64,000 nucleotides of DNA from Allolobophora icterica (lineage: Eukaryota; Annelida; Clitellata; Crassiclitellata; Lumbricidae): assembly GCA_963556255.1 (NCBI GenBank), contig OY744604.1, positions 91,981,062-92,045,061 on the forward strand, in the 5' to 3' direction. The translations under genes were made by a program, and so were the position numbers. The notes under the pieces are model-generated. The model saw only the letters and a program-made list of their open reading frames with translations. It was not told where the DNA came from and searched no databases. Below, piece by piece: positions 51,655 through 62,820 of this stretch (positions are counted from its first letter, which is position 1; each line of letters begins with the position of its first letter).

Positions 51655-52318
51655 TAAGCTAATGATTGCCATTCAAGAAACCTGGATTCCCATTTCGTCC
51701 TCTAACCCCCATATCTCTGATTGCACTCCTCCTGGCTACTCCTTGCAAAGCTTTTCTCACATCAGCTCCTCCTCAAAGTCTGCAAAAATCTCTGGTGCGG
51801 CACCGCCTTCTTGGTCCGTGTTAATCGGCTGTAGTCCTAAATTCCTCTCTCATACCTTTTCCTCTTTTGAATGCCCCTTCACAACTCCTCGACTAGCCCC
51901 CGAGGTACTCGCAGTTTTCAATATCTACCGCCATTCCACCTCGTCCGCCTACCTTCAAATCCTCTATCTTCCTTGGTGAATTCGGTTCCCACCTCTCTTT
52001 CTGACTGTCTCTGTTCTCTGTCTCTCTCTGTCCCTGACTGTCTGTCTCTCTGGCTGTCTCTCTCTCCGTCTGTCTCTCTCTCGCTGCCACTACTCCCAAC
52101 GAGTTCTTACTAACCGGCGATTTTAACATTCATGTAGACAATCCCTCTGACACCCTTGCCTCCGATTTCCTCGTCTCTTCCGTCAATCTCACCCAAAATG
52201 TCCACTTCTCGACCCATGTCAAGAAAATGCACCCTTGACTTCCTCATGACCTCCACCGCTTCCCTCATCACCCAAACTATCACACTCAGTTCTCAACATT
52301 ACTGATCATTATCTTTTC

Positions 52319-52526
52319 ATGGCTGACCTTGAAATTAACCCTTTTCCTCGGCCTCCTCCTTCTGGTCATTCTTACCGTGTCACCGAGTCCATTCACCGTC
52401 GGGCCTTCATCCAATATATTCTTGACTCACAACTAGTGCTTAACTCTCCATTTTCTTTTGATGACCTCGTTTCATGTCACAATTCCACACTGGCCAACCT
52501 TCTTGATATTTATGCGCCACTCATCA
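52319..52526 (+). pseudogene. LINE-B endonuclease C-terminal piece
   Basis: MADLEINPFPRPPPSGHSY then the segment ending NLLDIYAPLI, same as copies 1 and 2. Cut by the RTE-like insertion at the target duplication ACTCATCA. Confidence 0.8.
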
Positions 52527-53373
52527 TAGAAGAGCTTATTTGAGAAGCACTGGAAGACACGGAGGATGGGATCAAGTTGGAGGCAAACTGATTTGGGCTC
52601 TCAGGTTCGCAGATGACCAGGCGATGATGGCAGGAAGCCAGAGAGGTCTACAGATAATGATGGACCGACTAAACACCATATCAATTGAATACGGTATGAA
52701 AATAAACATCAAAAAGACGAAGGCAATGAAGATAAGTAAAGGAAAAGAAACTAAAATCAGAATAAAAATTGCTGAGGAGGAAATAGAACAAGTAAAAGAA
52801 TTCTGCTACCTGGGGAGCATGATTACGACAGATGCCAAATGCCTTAAAGAAATTAGAAGAAGAATAGCACTGGGTAAAGAGGCATTCACAAAGCGGAAAG
52901 AGCTATTGAGAGGACAAATGGACAGAAATCTGAACAAAAGAATGGTAAAGACACTGGTGTGGAGTGTGGTGTTGTATGGATCAGAGACGTGGACCATGAG
53001 GAAAGACGACATCGAGGAACTGGAGGCATTCGAGATGAGGATTTGGAGAAGAATGGAGAAGATCAGCTGGACAGAACATAAAACAAATGAAGAAGTGTTG
53101 GGAAGGATTGAAGAAGAAAGGTCCCTGATACACATATTAAGAACGAGGCAGAGGAAATGGATTGGACACACGCTGAGAGGGGACTGTCTCCTAAGAAATG
53201 TCATCGAGGGAAGAATGAAGGGGAGGAGAACACGGGGAACACCAAGAAAGATAATGCTGGATTGGATGAAGAAGGAAGGACATAGAAGACTCAAAGAAGA
53301 GGCTCAAAATCGAGAGAAGTGGCGACGTCACACGTTCGAACCTGCCTGAAGGCAGAGACCAGAAGAATAGAAG
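52527..53373 (+). mobile_element. RTE-like LINE, 5'-truncated, with 8 bp duplication
   Basis: 847 bp inserted in LINE-B between two copies of ACTCATCA (52519-52526 and 53374-53381). The frame 52540-53349 encodes the RT from motif C onwards. Confidence 0.9.
52540..53349 (+). CDS. RTE-like reverse transcriptase C-terminal half
   Basis: An open 269 aa frame: LRFADDQAMMAGSQRGLQ (motif C with the catalytic ADD), YGMKINIKKTKAMKIS, FCYLGSMITTDAK, RIALGKEAFTKRKELL, VLYGSETWTMRKDD, LEAFEMRIWRRM and RKWIGHTLRGDCL, ending RTRGTPRKIMLDWM. This order is typical of RTE-like LINEs. Motifs A and B and the endonuclease are missing by truncation. The first ~15 residues come from the junction. Confidence 0.85.
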   Translation: MRSTGRHGGWDQVGGKLIWALRFADDQAMMAGSQRGLQIMMDRLNTISIEYGMKINIKKTKAMKISKGKETKIRIKIAEEEIEQVKEFCYLGSMITTDAKCLKEIRRRIALGKEAFTKRKELLRGQMDRNLNKRMVKTLVWSVVLYGSETWTMRKDDIEELEAFEMRIWRRMEKISWTEHKTNEEVLGRIEEERSLIHILRTRQRKWIGHTLRGDCLLRNVIEGRMKGRRTRGTPRKIMLDWMKKEGHRRLKEEAQNREKWRRHTFEPA

Positions 53374-53975
53374 ACTCATCACCAAAAACAGTTCATACAC
53401 CAGCAACCACTGGTTTACTTCCTACCTGTAGGCTACCTCCAAGCCTTTAAACCTTTCTTAGGCGCATTAAGCACATCTATCAGCGCACCTCTGACTCAAC
53501 GGCTACAGCAAATGCCCTCATTACCCACAAATAGATATAATAAACTCAACACTGCTGAAAAAAACATTCTTCCTCACTCATCCATTCCAGCTCCTCCAAC
53601 TCAAGACATCTTTGGAGAACTGTCAACCTTCTACTTCATTGCAAATCTTCCTCACGACCTCTCCAGTGCCTAGCTCCATTCCCTCCCCTTCTGTCGCTCA
53701 CACCTTCTGTTCATTTTTCCCTGAGAGAATCTCATCCCTTCCCTTCGCTTCACATTACAATATCTTCTAGAACCATACTTTCCCTTGCCTCCCTCAGCAC
53801 GGATTCACTCCATCTCTCTCAACCCTACACCTCCTGCCTCTCGGTCATCGCTCTCAATTTTCTCTCCTGCCTCCGAAGCAAAACTATCACTCTTAAATTC
53901 CCTTCCAACAAGCGAACTTGATCCTATCCCCCTTGTAAGCACTCTCTAGCCATTTCCCTTCTCAAAAAAGGAAAT

Positions 53976-54715
53976 CAGTTCCAGACCATCGCAGGACTCC
54001 TGTGATGTGTCGTAGTTCAGAGCTTAGGCCTTCTTGTCCAGAAAACGCTTACGTGTGCAGACCGCTTTCGGCTGACATCTAAAATATCAGCGTACTGTTT
54101 CCAGAATGCAGTAGGCCTGTAACGAGATCTGCTCCACTTGTACAGGAAAGTTCATAGACTGATGGCCAGCGACAGTAAGAATTGACGAGAGCTGTGCGGA
54201 CAACGTCTTTGTTGTCAACGATTCATTTTGAATGTACGTCGGCCATTTTTATAACGGTCGCATATCGTTAGCGTACGATAAAAAAGGGTGTGTAAAACTT
54301 AAAGTAACCATGCTCGACGATTTGGAAGTCCGGTTCATAAGCGAAGTAAATAATAAAAATCCGAAACACTGAGATATAAAAACAAAATTCAAAACACAAT
54401 AAACTTGAAAAATTTTACAGAAAATACTGAGGTTTTTCAACGAATAAAATTCTTGAGCGTCCACCTTATAAATAGCCACCTGGCGACTAAATTTCTAACA
54501 AATTAATCTTAAAATGTTTGTACAAATTCAGTCTCTAAGTTCTCATTTCTCCAAACTTATTTTTATGCACTCACTTAATATGTGTAAGATTCATGTAAAA
54601 CTTTATAAAAAATACACAGACACAATCCCCCGCGTTTCCACAAAGTAGGCTAGTTTACACTTGTATGTAATGGACTAATAACGCAGATCTTTTCCAGATG
54701 GTGTTTCTTAAAGGA
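53976..54715. other. Unassigned DNA
   Basis: No gene or repeat is recognised in about 740 bp; it is AT-rich on the right. Confidence 0.4.
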
Positions 54716-54717
54716 TA

Positions 54718-54800
54718 CCGGCCCGCTATTCCGGGGGTCCGCTATTCCGGGGCCCACTATTCCGGGGGTCCGCTATTCCGGGGGTCCGCTATTCCGGGGA
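54718..54800. repeat. Short tandem repeat, ~17 bp unit
   Basis: Five units of GGTCCGCTATTCCGGGG. Confidence 0.9.
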
Positions 54801-54805
54801 TCTGC

Positions 54806-55551
54806 TGGAATATACATACATACAACATACATACATACACGCATACACAAGTACATACACATACATACATGTACATACATACATACATACATACATACAT
54901 GTATGTACATACATACATACATACATACTTACACACACGTACGTACGTACATACATACATGTATGTACATACAAACATACTTGTATGTATGTACATACAT
55001 ACATTACATACATATACACGTACACATATACATACATACAAACATACATACACAAGTTCATACATACATAAATGTACATATATTATACATACATACATAT
55101 GTAGACACATACAAACATACATACATGTAAATACATACATACATGAACATACATACATACATACATACACAGTTACACACATACATACACACTTACATTA
55201 TATATACCCACATACATACATACACATACAGGTATGTACATAAATACATACATACATACATTCATACATGTACAATTGTACATACATACATGCACACATA
55301 CATACATACATACATACATACATGCATACATACATACATAAATACATACATACATATATACATACAGGTATGCACATACATACATACATACATTCATACA
55401 TGTACATGCACACATACATACATATATACATACATACATACACGCATACATACATAAATACATACATACATAAATACATACATACATACATACATAAATA
55501 CATACATACATACATAAATACATACATACATTCATACATACATATATACAT
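54806..55551. repeat. (CATA)n/(TACA)n compound microsatellite, left block
   Basis: About 745 bp of CATA/TACA with sporadic variants. Continues on the other side of the transposon at 57489-57825, so the insertion split one array. Confidence 0.97.
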
Positions 55552-55553
55552 TA

Positions 55554-57486
55554 AGGTGGTCAAAAAAAGTAAAATTTATAAATTTGTTACTCCACAAGGA
55601 TGCCCTTGTTACATGTAAGATTATGAATTTTGTGACAAATTTTGAAGTTAATCTGAGAATATTTAGTGGTCGCTATGAATTATCACTTTTTGGATAAATA
55701 ACGAAAAAGAGCAAATAATGAGTTAACTTTGACAATGACATCCATGTTTTATTTTTATTTTCTGACATTCAGTAACAGGAAGTGAACAATTATAAAACAA
55801 TTGAAAAACTGTTAACTGGTATCTAAAAATGTCAACAGTTACAGTCAACAACAGTCAACAGTAACAAGCATTGGCATTGAAGAAAGTCTGAAGGTTACAG
55901 TCAAACTGTGTATGCAACAATGCATAGCAACAGTTTACAGTGTTTTTCTTTTTTAGTGATCATCACCTGTCATGGCTGCTTTGGATGGGGTGGGGCACAG
56001 CCGGCGGTGGCATTGGACAAACTGGAGCAAGAACTGCTTCTAATCGTCATAGATTTTGTGATCATTCATTGTATTTCTGGATGAGCGAAATGTCACATTC
56101 AGCGCTGTCATTGACCACCTTCATGGTTTGGACTCTTGCTTTCAACTTCTTGTAGGACTCATCATCTTCTAGGCCTTTGAAAGGAAACTCTCAGCCTCCT
56201 CCTTCCCTGTGATGCTCAGCAACTTGAAGACGTGCATGGTTTGCTTGGTCACAAAGTTCTCTAGTCTCAAGAAGTCAGTGACTGTGGTGGCATTCACCCT
56301 TCGCAGAGCCGATGGAGTCTTGGAATCTGGAGGTTGGCTACTGTGGCACTCTTGACATTTGGGTCAACCCGATTGTCGAACAGTGCCAGTCCTATGAGGT
56401 GTTCAGTAAAGTACCAAAACGACAAGACAATCCTGTGGAGGTGGCATCGGCAACAAGGCAATTCAGATACTTCTTGAGCAGACAAAGCATCTTGTCATCA
56501 TTAGAAACCAGTGGAGCTTCATGCCAGAAACGGTGCAGCAAAACAGGGAAAGCTCTATCAGTCTACTTTTCTCTTGGGCCGTCAGTGTCAGCTAGTCCTG
56601 GAAGAGTACCATCTTCAGAGCATTGATGGCCTTCACCATCTAGTGAGCATGGTGCATTGTTCCTGGAGCTTGGAACTTGATGTCCTTCACAGATCCCCCA
56701 AGGAAGATGAGTCACAGTCGAAGAAGCTCGAGGTAATCCTCACTGGGCTGTTGGAGGCTGATGGCAGTTGTGTAAAACGATTTCACATAGGCTGTGCAGC
56801 AGCAATTCATCACCAAAGAGCCCACCTTTTGCTGGTGTGTGGCTCGCTTGCTGTGTTTATGGCTATTTCTTCTGGAAGCTCTTGAATTGGCCAACCTCAG
56901 GTCCCCTAGTTGCGCCAAACAGAGCTGTGAAGACACTCAGCACTGAGAACGACCTCCATGACACGATGGAGGCAACCAATCACACCAAGCTTATAACCCA
57001 ATGCTTTTTCAATGAGGACGCACGCTCCTCAATGGGTATACCTGTATTGGACAATGTGGTTTCAAATACTAGCCCCTTTGCACCGATGCAACCACAAACA
57101 TAGCTCCACGATGTGGAAGGGTGACCTTGTCTAACGCAGCTGGACTAGAAACTGCGTTCCTCTAGAGCTTATTTGTCACTGGAGTAGACTTGGATGGAGC
57201 AAATGCCACTGCAACAGTTTGCAGGCACTGTTAGTGACTTCACAGTGCAAATTTTACATGTTCTTATTGTTCTAGTAATTTGAAATAAAATTCAGAACAT
57301 TATATGACATAAATTTCATCCGAAAGCACTTATCAGAAAATTGTTGAAATCATAGCGACCTCTAAAACTACTCAGATTGATTCAATTTTTGGCATGGTTC
57401 TTCTGTATACATAGTGAAATATGGGCAGCCTTGTGGAGAGAATTTTTGGACACTTTGAAATTTTACCATATTCATGTGGACCACCC
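55554..57486 (-). mobile_element. Unclassified TIR transposon inserted in CATA array
   Basis: Imperfect inverted ends of about 140 bp: left AGGTGGTC..., right (reversed) GGGTGGTC..., with shared inner blocks CTCCACAAGG(A/C)TGCCC and GGTCGCTATGA. A TA lies on both outer sides (TTA/TAA possible). The minus strand carries a decayed protein of the family also seen at 38.4-39.2 kb. Confidence 0.75.
55950..57150 (-). pseudogene. Transposase-like protein of the unclassified TIR element
   Basis: In frameshifted order on the minus strand: GLVFETTLSNTG (near 57060), GACVLIEKALG, LHRVMEVVLSA (near 56960), RGPEVGQFKSF, IKFQAPGTMHHA then MVKAINALKMVLFQ (near 56640), FWYFTEHLIGLALFDNRVD (near 56390). The spaced acidic residues (ETT, E in RVMEVV, D in LFD) could be a DDE/RNase-H-like catalytic set, which is inference. 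I recall relatives in many invertebrate genomes but no name. Broken by many shifts and stops. Confidence 0.55.
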
Positions 57487-57488
57487 TA

Positions 57489-57825
57489 ATATACATACAT
57501 GCATACATACATACATTCATACATACACACGTACATACATAAATACATACATAAAAAACACGTAAAAACATATATAGACACATACATACATATATACATT
57601 CATACATACATACATGCATGTTTGTATGTATGTATGCATGCATGCATGTGTGTATGTATCCATGCATGTATGTATGTATGTATGTATGTATGTATGCATC
57701 TAGTATGTATGTACATACATGTATGTATGTATATATGTACACACATGTATGTATGTACATACATGTATGTATGTACATACATCTATGTATGTACCTACAT
57801 CTGTGTATGTATGTACATTAAGAGA
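57489..57825. repeat. (CATA)n/(TATG)n microsatellite, right block
   Basis: Continuation of 54806-55551. Its strand composition switches from CATA to TATG near 57615. Confidence 0.97.
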
Positions 57826-57878
57826 ACAGACTGTACCTTGTACAACTACGATCGTATTGTTTCCGCGCTGGTCTCCGC

Positions 57879-58855
57879 GTGAGTACTACTGAAGGTCTGT
57901 CGGATCTTGTATGTTCTCGATACTCGACTCAGGACTTTGTATTCCTGGTTTACAAATATCTTGATATGGCGAAAAAAGCAGCAAAAGTGGAGGAGTTGGT
58001 AGAGCTACTGAGAGACGATAAGGCCACGGATGTCATTTTAGAGAAGCTTGGAAACACCTGGAATCCGGCGATTGAAACCACGCTAGAACAAAAGATTGGC
58101 AAAATCATGGACCAAATTATTCTTAAGCTGGACTCAATCATTGAAAGAAAGATTAAAGATCTAGGGTCTCCTCAACTAGACAATCTACAGATAAACCAGA
58201 AGAACTTAGAAAAGGAGAATCTTCAACTGCGTACTCGGATCTCGCAGCTCGAAAATGAATCTAGACTCCCCAATCTGATTCTGCATGGCCTGGAGGAAAC
58301 ACCTCCAGCGGACGCGACGCGTGAGGCAGCTGAGAGGGAGGCAACACAAGCGACCTTACAATTGTGCACTCACACCCTGGGACTGCCAATAAGCGAGTCT
58401 GACTTTTCCACAGCTTACCGTCTTCCCAGAAGAGGAAAAGAAAAGTACAGACCTGTGATCGTCAAGTTCAGTTCCATCCGGGCCAGGAATATGGTCTTCA
58501 GGGCTCGAACGACTCTACGTAAAACACAAATATATGTCAATGAACACTTATCGTCATCAAGCGCCCAGATCAACACAAAAGCAAGGAGCCTGGTCAAGGA
58601 GGGAAAGGCCTACTCTGCTTGGACAGCAGGGGGGTTACGTTCCTACTAACCAGCGAGGCTCAAGGTTTAAAGCCAAAGAAGATCACTTCACTCCTGGATC
58701 TAGAGCAGATCTATCCACAACCACACTATGCACGCAACACGTCGGTAAAGCTCATCGACGCAGAGAAAGATTGCCTACAAGCACAAACTTCCTACAAAAC
58801 ATCGTTAAAGCTCGGGGCGATGGAAGCTAGCCAATCCTTCAATACTGGCCAATAA
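57879..58855 (+). pseudogene. LINE ORF1 protein (coiled coil + RRM-like), one frameshift
   Basis: The first frame (57879-58649, 256 aa) has a Lys/Glu-rich N terminus, a coiled-coil stretch (NQKNLEKENLQLRTRISQLE) and then LILHGLEE, HTLGLPISESDF, AYRLPRRG, PVIVKFSSIRARNMVF, the RRM-like RNA-binding domain of L1/CR1-type ORF1 proteins. After a run of Gs near 58630 it continues in the next frame (58619-58855) with VTFLLTSEAQGLKPKKITSL. ORF1p packages LINE RNA. It lies upstream of LINE-C ORF2 in the same direction, so probably the same element. Confidence 0.8.
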
Positions 58856-58864
58856 AAAAGAACT

Positions 58865-59110
58865 TACCTAGGGTCTACTTCGGCGTGGGACTTGAAAACT
58901 TGACGCTGGAATAACAATCAATGAACACAGGTGAACAACCTAGATGCCATCCGAGGCGAATAACTGTAAGTTCTTTATTAACTTGGCTCTGATGGAACTA
59001 GGATTTACTTCGGCATGGGACTTGAAACTTGATGCTGGTAAAACAGAGAATGACCACAAGTGCATAACCTGAACGCTGATTAACGAGAAATATCTGCAAG
59101 TCTTCTATTA
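58865..59110. repeat. Tandem duplication, ~125 bp
   Basis: Two units share TACTTCGGCxTGGGACTTGAA, ACTTGAxGCTGG and AAxTCTTxTATTA. Confidence 0.8.
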
Positions 59111-59439
59111 CCTGATTGAATTGAGTTAAGCTCAGCTCCTCACCTGACTTCTGGATGATAAATTAGGCTTCTCTACTTTTATACAATTATATCTCCATTA
59201 ATGAAGTATAAATTTAAGATGTCCCTGATGAATTCATTGAACTGTTGTTGCAATGATATTATAACATGAACAAGTAATCACAAGACTATGACATTTTATG
59301 ATAAATTTACTGGCTAGTAGGCCTATGCTACTGTCGCTGTAAAGAATATCATTCTATCGCTTCTTTTTTAAATTTTTGTTTAACAGCATAAACCTATTAA
59401 CCAGAGTATCACAGCCTAGCTGATTATACTTAAACTGAT

Positions 59440-59890
59440 TAACGGCAATGAGAGTCACTGAAAATATTACGTATATAACGGCTGCTGACATAGCATAGTT
59501 GATTAGGTAGTTTGCACGCTGTGTGATGATCCAGAGCAGTCTATAAATGTTGGAATGCTTCCTGTGTTTATTATGGCAATGAGAGTCGTTAAAATGTTAC
59601 GTATATAACGGCTACAGATACTAGCATGTTTGATTTGGTAGTTCGTATGCAGTGTGATGATACAGAAGTGGATGATCCAGAAGTGTGATGATCCAGAAGT
59701 GCGATGATCCAGAACATTCTATAAATGTTGGAATGCTTCTTATGTTTATTAGGGCAATGAGAGTCGTTAAAAATGTTACGTATATAACGGCTACAGATAC
59801 TAGCATGTTTGATTTGATAGTTCGCATGCAGTGTGATGATCCAGAACTGTATATGAATATCGGACTACTTCTTATGCTTATGTTTATTAT
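59440..59890. repeat. Three tandem units of ~135-175 bp between ORF1 and ORF2
   Basis: Units start near 59446, 59577 and 59754, each with GGCAATGAGAGTC(G/A), TTACGTATATAACGGCT and TGTGATGATCCAGA. The second unit has a further expansion of GTGATGATCCAGAA (59655-59710). The repeated TATATAACGG is promoter-like but untested. Confidence 0.88.
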
Positions 59891-59939
59891 AGAATTGTAT
59901 GTATAAGGGAGGGCATATACGCACGTTACTGCCTTATTT

Positions 59940-61090
59940 TCCAGTGCGATCCCAATTATCTCCAGTTGTGACGTCGGTACTTGTTCCTTAGAGGCTTCTA
60001 CTAGTAGCGAGGAGGATGAGGAGGAGGAAAAAATTAATCTAAGTCTGCGCTATCTACAAGATATTGAACTTGAAGTCTTCTCTTCATATGATAAGAATAG
60101 CACTATGGTAGATGAAAATAGTAGTGACGCAGACCAAAACTTTTACAAAAATGTAACTTGGACAAGTAATTATAGTACTCTTGATAAAATTCAAAAGATC
60201 AACTAATCGGAAAAAATAACGATTTAAATCTTACTATGCTGCATATAAACTGCAGAAGTCTCACGCATAAAGTGGCTGAAGTCAGAGAGATAGTGGAGAA
60301 AACCCAGGCAACAATAGTCGCTGTAACTGAAACCTGGCTAGATGAAAGCGGACTGAACACAGTCTACTTACCAAACTATAAATTTATAGGCAAGCCTAGA
60401 AAAGGGGGAAGTGGAGGAGGAGTGCGTATTTTCATCAATCATAAACTTAGCTATCAACTTGTTGATCCAACTCCAAACGGAAATGAATTCTCAAAATTTG
60501 AATATTTATTATTACGCCTAAATTTAAAAAGATATTCTCCAGTAATAGGTGTGATTTACCGGCCTCCGGGACAATGCCTAACTGAATTTCTGGCGGAATT
60601 TGAGCAGCTAATGGAAAATCTTAAAACAAAATCTAAAGAAATTTTCCTTCTTGGTGACTATAATATAGACCTTCTAAAAGGTAATGAACATAAAGATACA
60701 AATTTATTCTACAATAATCTAATATCCTACCAATACCTTCCAGTAATCACCAGACCAACTAGAATTACACCTTACACTAAAACTCTGCTAGACAACATAT
60801 TCTGTACAGCGTGGTCCAAGCTCCAGACTGCTACTATTATTTTATCTGATTTCTCTGACCATCTGCCTGCATTAGCTCAATTCTCATATGATATAAAACT
60901 CTCAGTGGATAGTAAGTATTTGGAAAATAGAACTGTCACTCCAGAAGGCCTTGATAATTTTTCAAAGAGTTTGTTTGATGAAAGCTGGAATCTTGTGCAT
61001 CAGCATTGCCAACATGCCAGGGTTAATGATGCTTATGGAAGCTTTATTCTAATTATTATACGAAAGCCTATACAGACGCCTTTCCTATGA
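59940..61090 (+). pseudogene. LINE-C ORF2 N terminus and endonuclease
   Basis: An acidic leader (59945-60205) ends at a stop, and 60236-61090 (284 aa) encodes the endonuclease: MLHINCRSLTHKVAEV, TETWLDESG, KGGSGGGVRIFI, VIYRPPGQC, LLGDYNIDLL, VITRPTRITPY and SDFSDHLPAL. The catalytic set is present. A frameshift after ARVNDAYGSF ends it. Unlike LINE-A no PHD finger is seen upstream; the leader has only the acidic part. Confidence 0.88.
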
Positions 61091-61345
61091 AAGCTAACAC
61101 CAAAAGAAAAAAGGCCAAGAATAATAAGCCATGGATGACATTGGGTCTGTTAAAATCTTGTAGGAAAAAAAATCAGTTATATATTAAATACTTAAAAAAT
61201 CCCAGCCATACTAATAAAAATAAATTCGTTAATTAGAAATAAATTTAAAACGTTAAGGATTCAGGCTGAAAAACTATATTATACTAATGAATTTCTTAAA
61301 CATCATGGAGACCTCAAGTCTACCTGGAAGTTAATTAGATTAGCA

Positions 61346-62820
61346 TTGCAAACGGAAGATAACTGTAAAAAATTTAATCAACTAATAATTAATGGTACGA
61401 TGGTAGAGGACCCTGAAATTATGGCAAACGAGTTTAATAATTATTTCATTAAAATACCTGGGGACCTAGCAGAAAATTTACTCTATGTACACATGATGTG
61501 TATCTACCCCCGCCTAATGTATCTTCATTAGGTATTCTGCTAACCTCCCCAGAGGAGATAATAAATATTGGGAAAACTATAAAAAAAATACACACAATGG
61601 GACTGGATGGCATTGATCCGTACTTAGCTATGTCCTTTATTCAGCAAATCGCCCATCCTTTGTCGGAAATTATAAATTGCTCGTTAAGTAGTGGGATTGT
61701 CCCAGACCTGTTAAAGGAGGCCAAAGTAATACCAGTCTTTAAAAAGGGAAATGCACAGCAGCTCTCCAACTATAGGCCAATTTCTGTTCCTCCATTCTTT
61801 GCCAAATTTTTAGAAAATATAATGTATTCCAGACTTAATTCATTGGTAGCAACTCTAAATTTGATTCACCCTTCTCAGCATGGCTATCAGGCAGGCCACT
61901 CTACGTATATGGCCTTGATAAACATACAGGATAAAATCTCGAAAGCACTAGATAACAATGATTACTCAGTAGGCATCTTCATAGACTTGGCTAAAGCATT
62001 CGACACACTAGACCATAAAATATTATTAAATAATCTAGAAAATTATGGAATTCGAGGAATTCAATTAAACTGGTTCAAAAGCTATTTAGAAGGACGTAAA
62101 CAGAGAATAAGTTGTAATGGCGTATTATCAGATCCTGGCCTTGTTACCTCGGGAGTTCCACAAGGATCGAACCTAGGACCTCTTCTCTTCTTGCTATTTA
62201 TTAACGACGCTGCAAGAGTCTCTTCTGCGATTCATTTTATATTATTTGCAGACGACACGTCCATCTACTATTCAAATAGCTCATGGGAATCCCGTCTAGG
62301 AGTAATAAATGGGGAATTGTCTAAGGTAAATAAGTATTTTTTGCAAATAAATTAACCCTTAACGTAGACAAAACAAATTTCATTTGTTTTAAATCACACA
62401 GGAAACTTAAGCCGACAATAGGGAATATAACACTGGATGGGGTCCCTGTTACGAGGGTGGAATCTATAAACTTTCTGAGAGTGGTTATTGATCAACATCT
62501 CACATGGAAATCTCACATTAATTACATAGCGTTAAAGGTGGCGATAAACATTGGAATAATCTCTAGAGTTCCCAGGGTTCTTCCAAAAGATATGAAATTA
62601 AACCTCTATTACTCCTTGATGTTTCCCTACTTAAACTACTGCAATATCATATGGGCCTCAAACTATAAATTACGCCTTCACAAATTACACATATTGCAAA
62701 AAAGCGATAAGAATGATAAGTAACTCATCATATAGATCCCATACTTTACCCATATTTAAAGACCTCAATCTCCTTAAATTAAAACAAATACGGATCTTTC
62801 AAATTGGAGTACTATTTTAT
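61346..62820 (+). pseudogene. LINE-C reverse transcriptase
   Basis: Frames 61346-61531, 61498-62355 (285 aa) and 62457-62723: MGLDGIDPYLAM, VIPVFKKGNAQQLSNYRPIS, FIDLAKAFDTLDH (motif A), SGVPQGSNLGPLLFLLF (motif B), FADDTSIYYSN (motif C), then after a frameshift near 62345 TLNVDKTNFICFKSHRK and VIDQHLTWKSHINY. The polymerase core is intact but separated from the ends by shifts. The element at 2.6-4.25 kb is a truncated relative. Confidence 0.9.

Larger units (their letters stand above)
51655..53975 (+). mobile_element. LINE-B copy 4, deleted and interrupted
   Basis: A + strand LINE-B from the endonuclease (IQETWIPIS, FNIYRHSTSSAYLQ, TGDFNIHVDN) to the RT start (DPIPL), with many shifts. A TCTGTCTC low-complexity expansion at 52005-52085 has grown inside the endonuclease. 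An RTE-like LINE is inserted at 52527-53373. The right end near 53975 is ragged. Confidence 0.85.
57830..62820 (+). mobile_element. LINE-C, two-ORF element, cut by LINE-A at its 3' end
   Basis: Order: ORF1, inter-ORF repeats, acidic ORF2 N terminus (SSEEDEEEEK near 60005), endonuclease, RT. Assignment of ORF1 to the same element is by orientation and spacing. It ends at IFQIGVLFYR near 62820, where a LINE-A copy starts. Confidence 0.8.

Noticed and set aside
52806..53294. 162 aa minus-strand frame
   Set aside because: It is antisense to the RTE-like RT frame.
54698..55618. Frames of Tyr-Ile-His-Thr or Met-Tyr-Val-Cys repeats
   Set aside because: They translate the CATA microsatellite; the same holds for 57377-57882.
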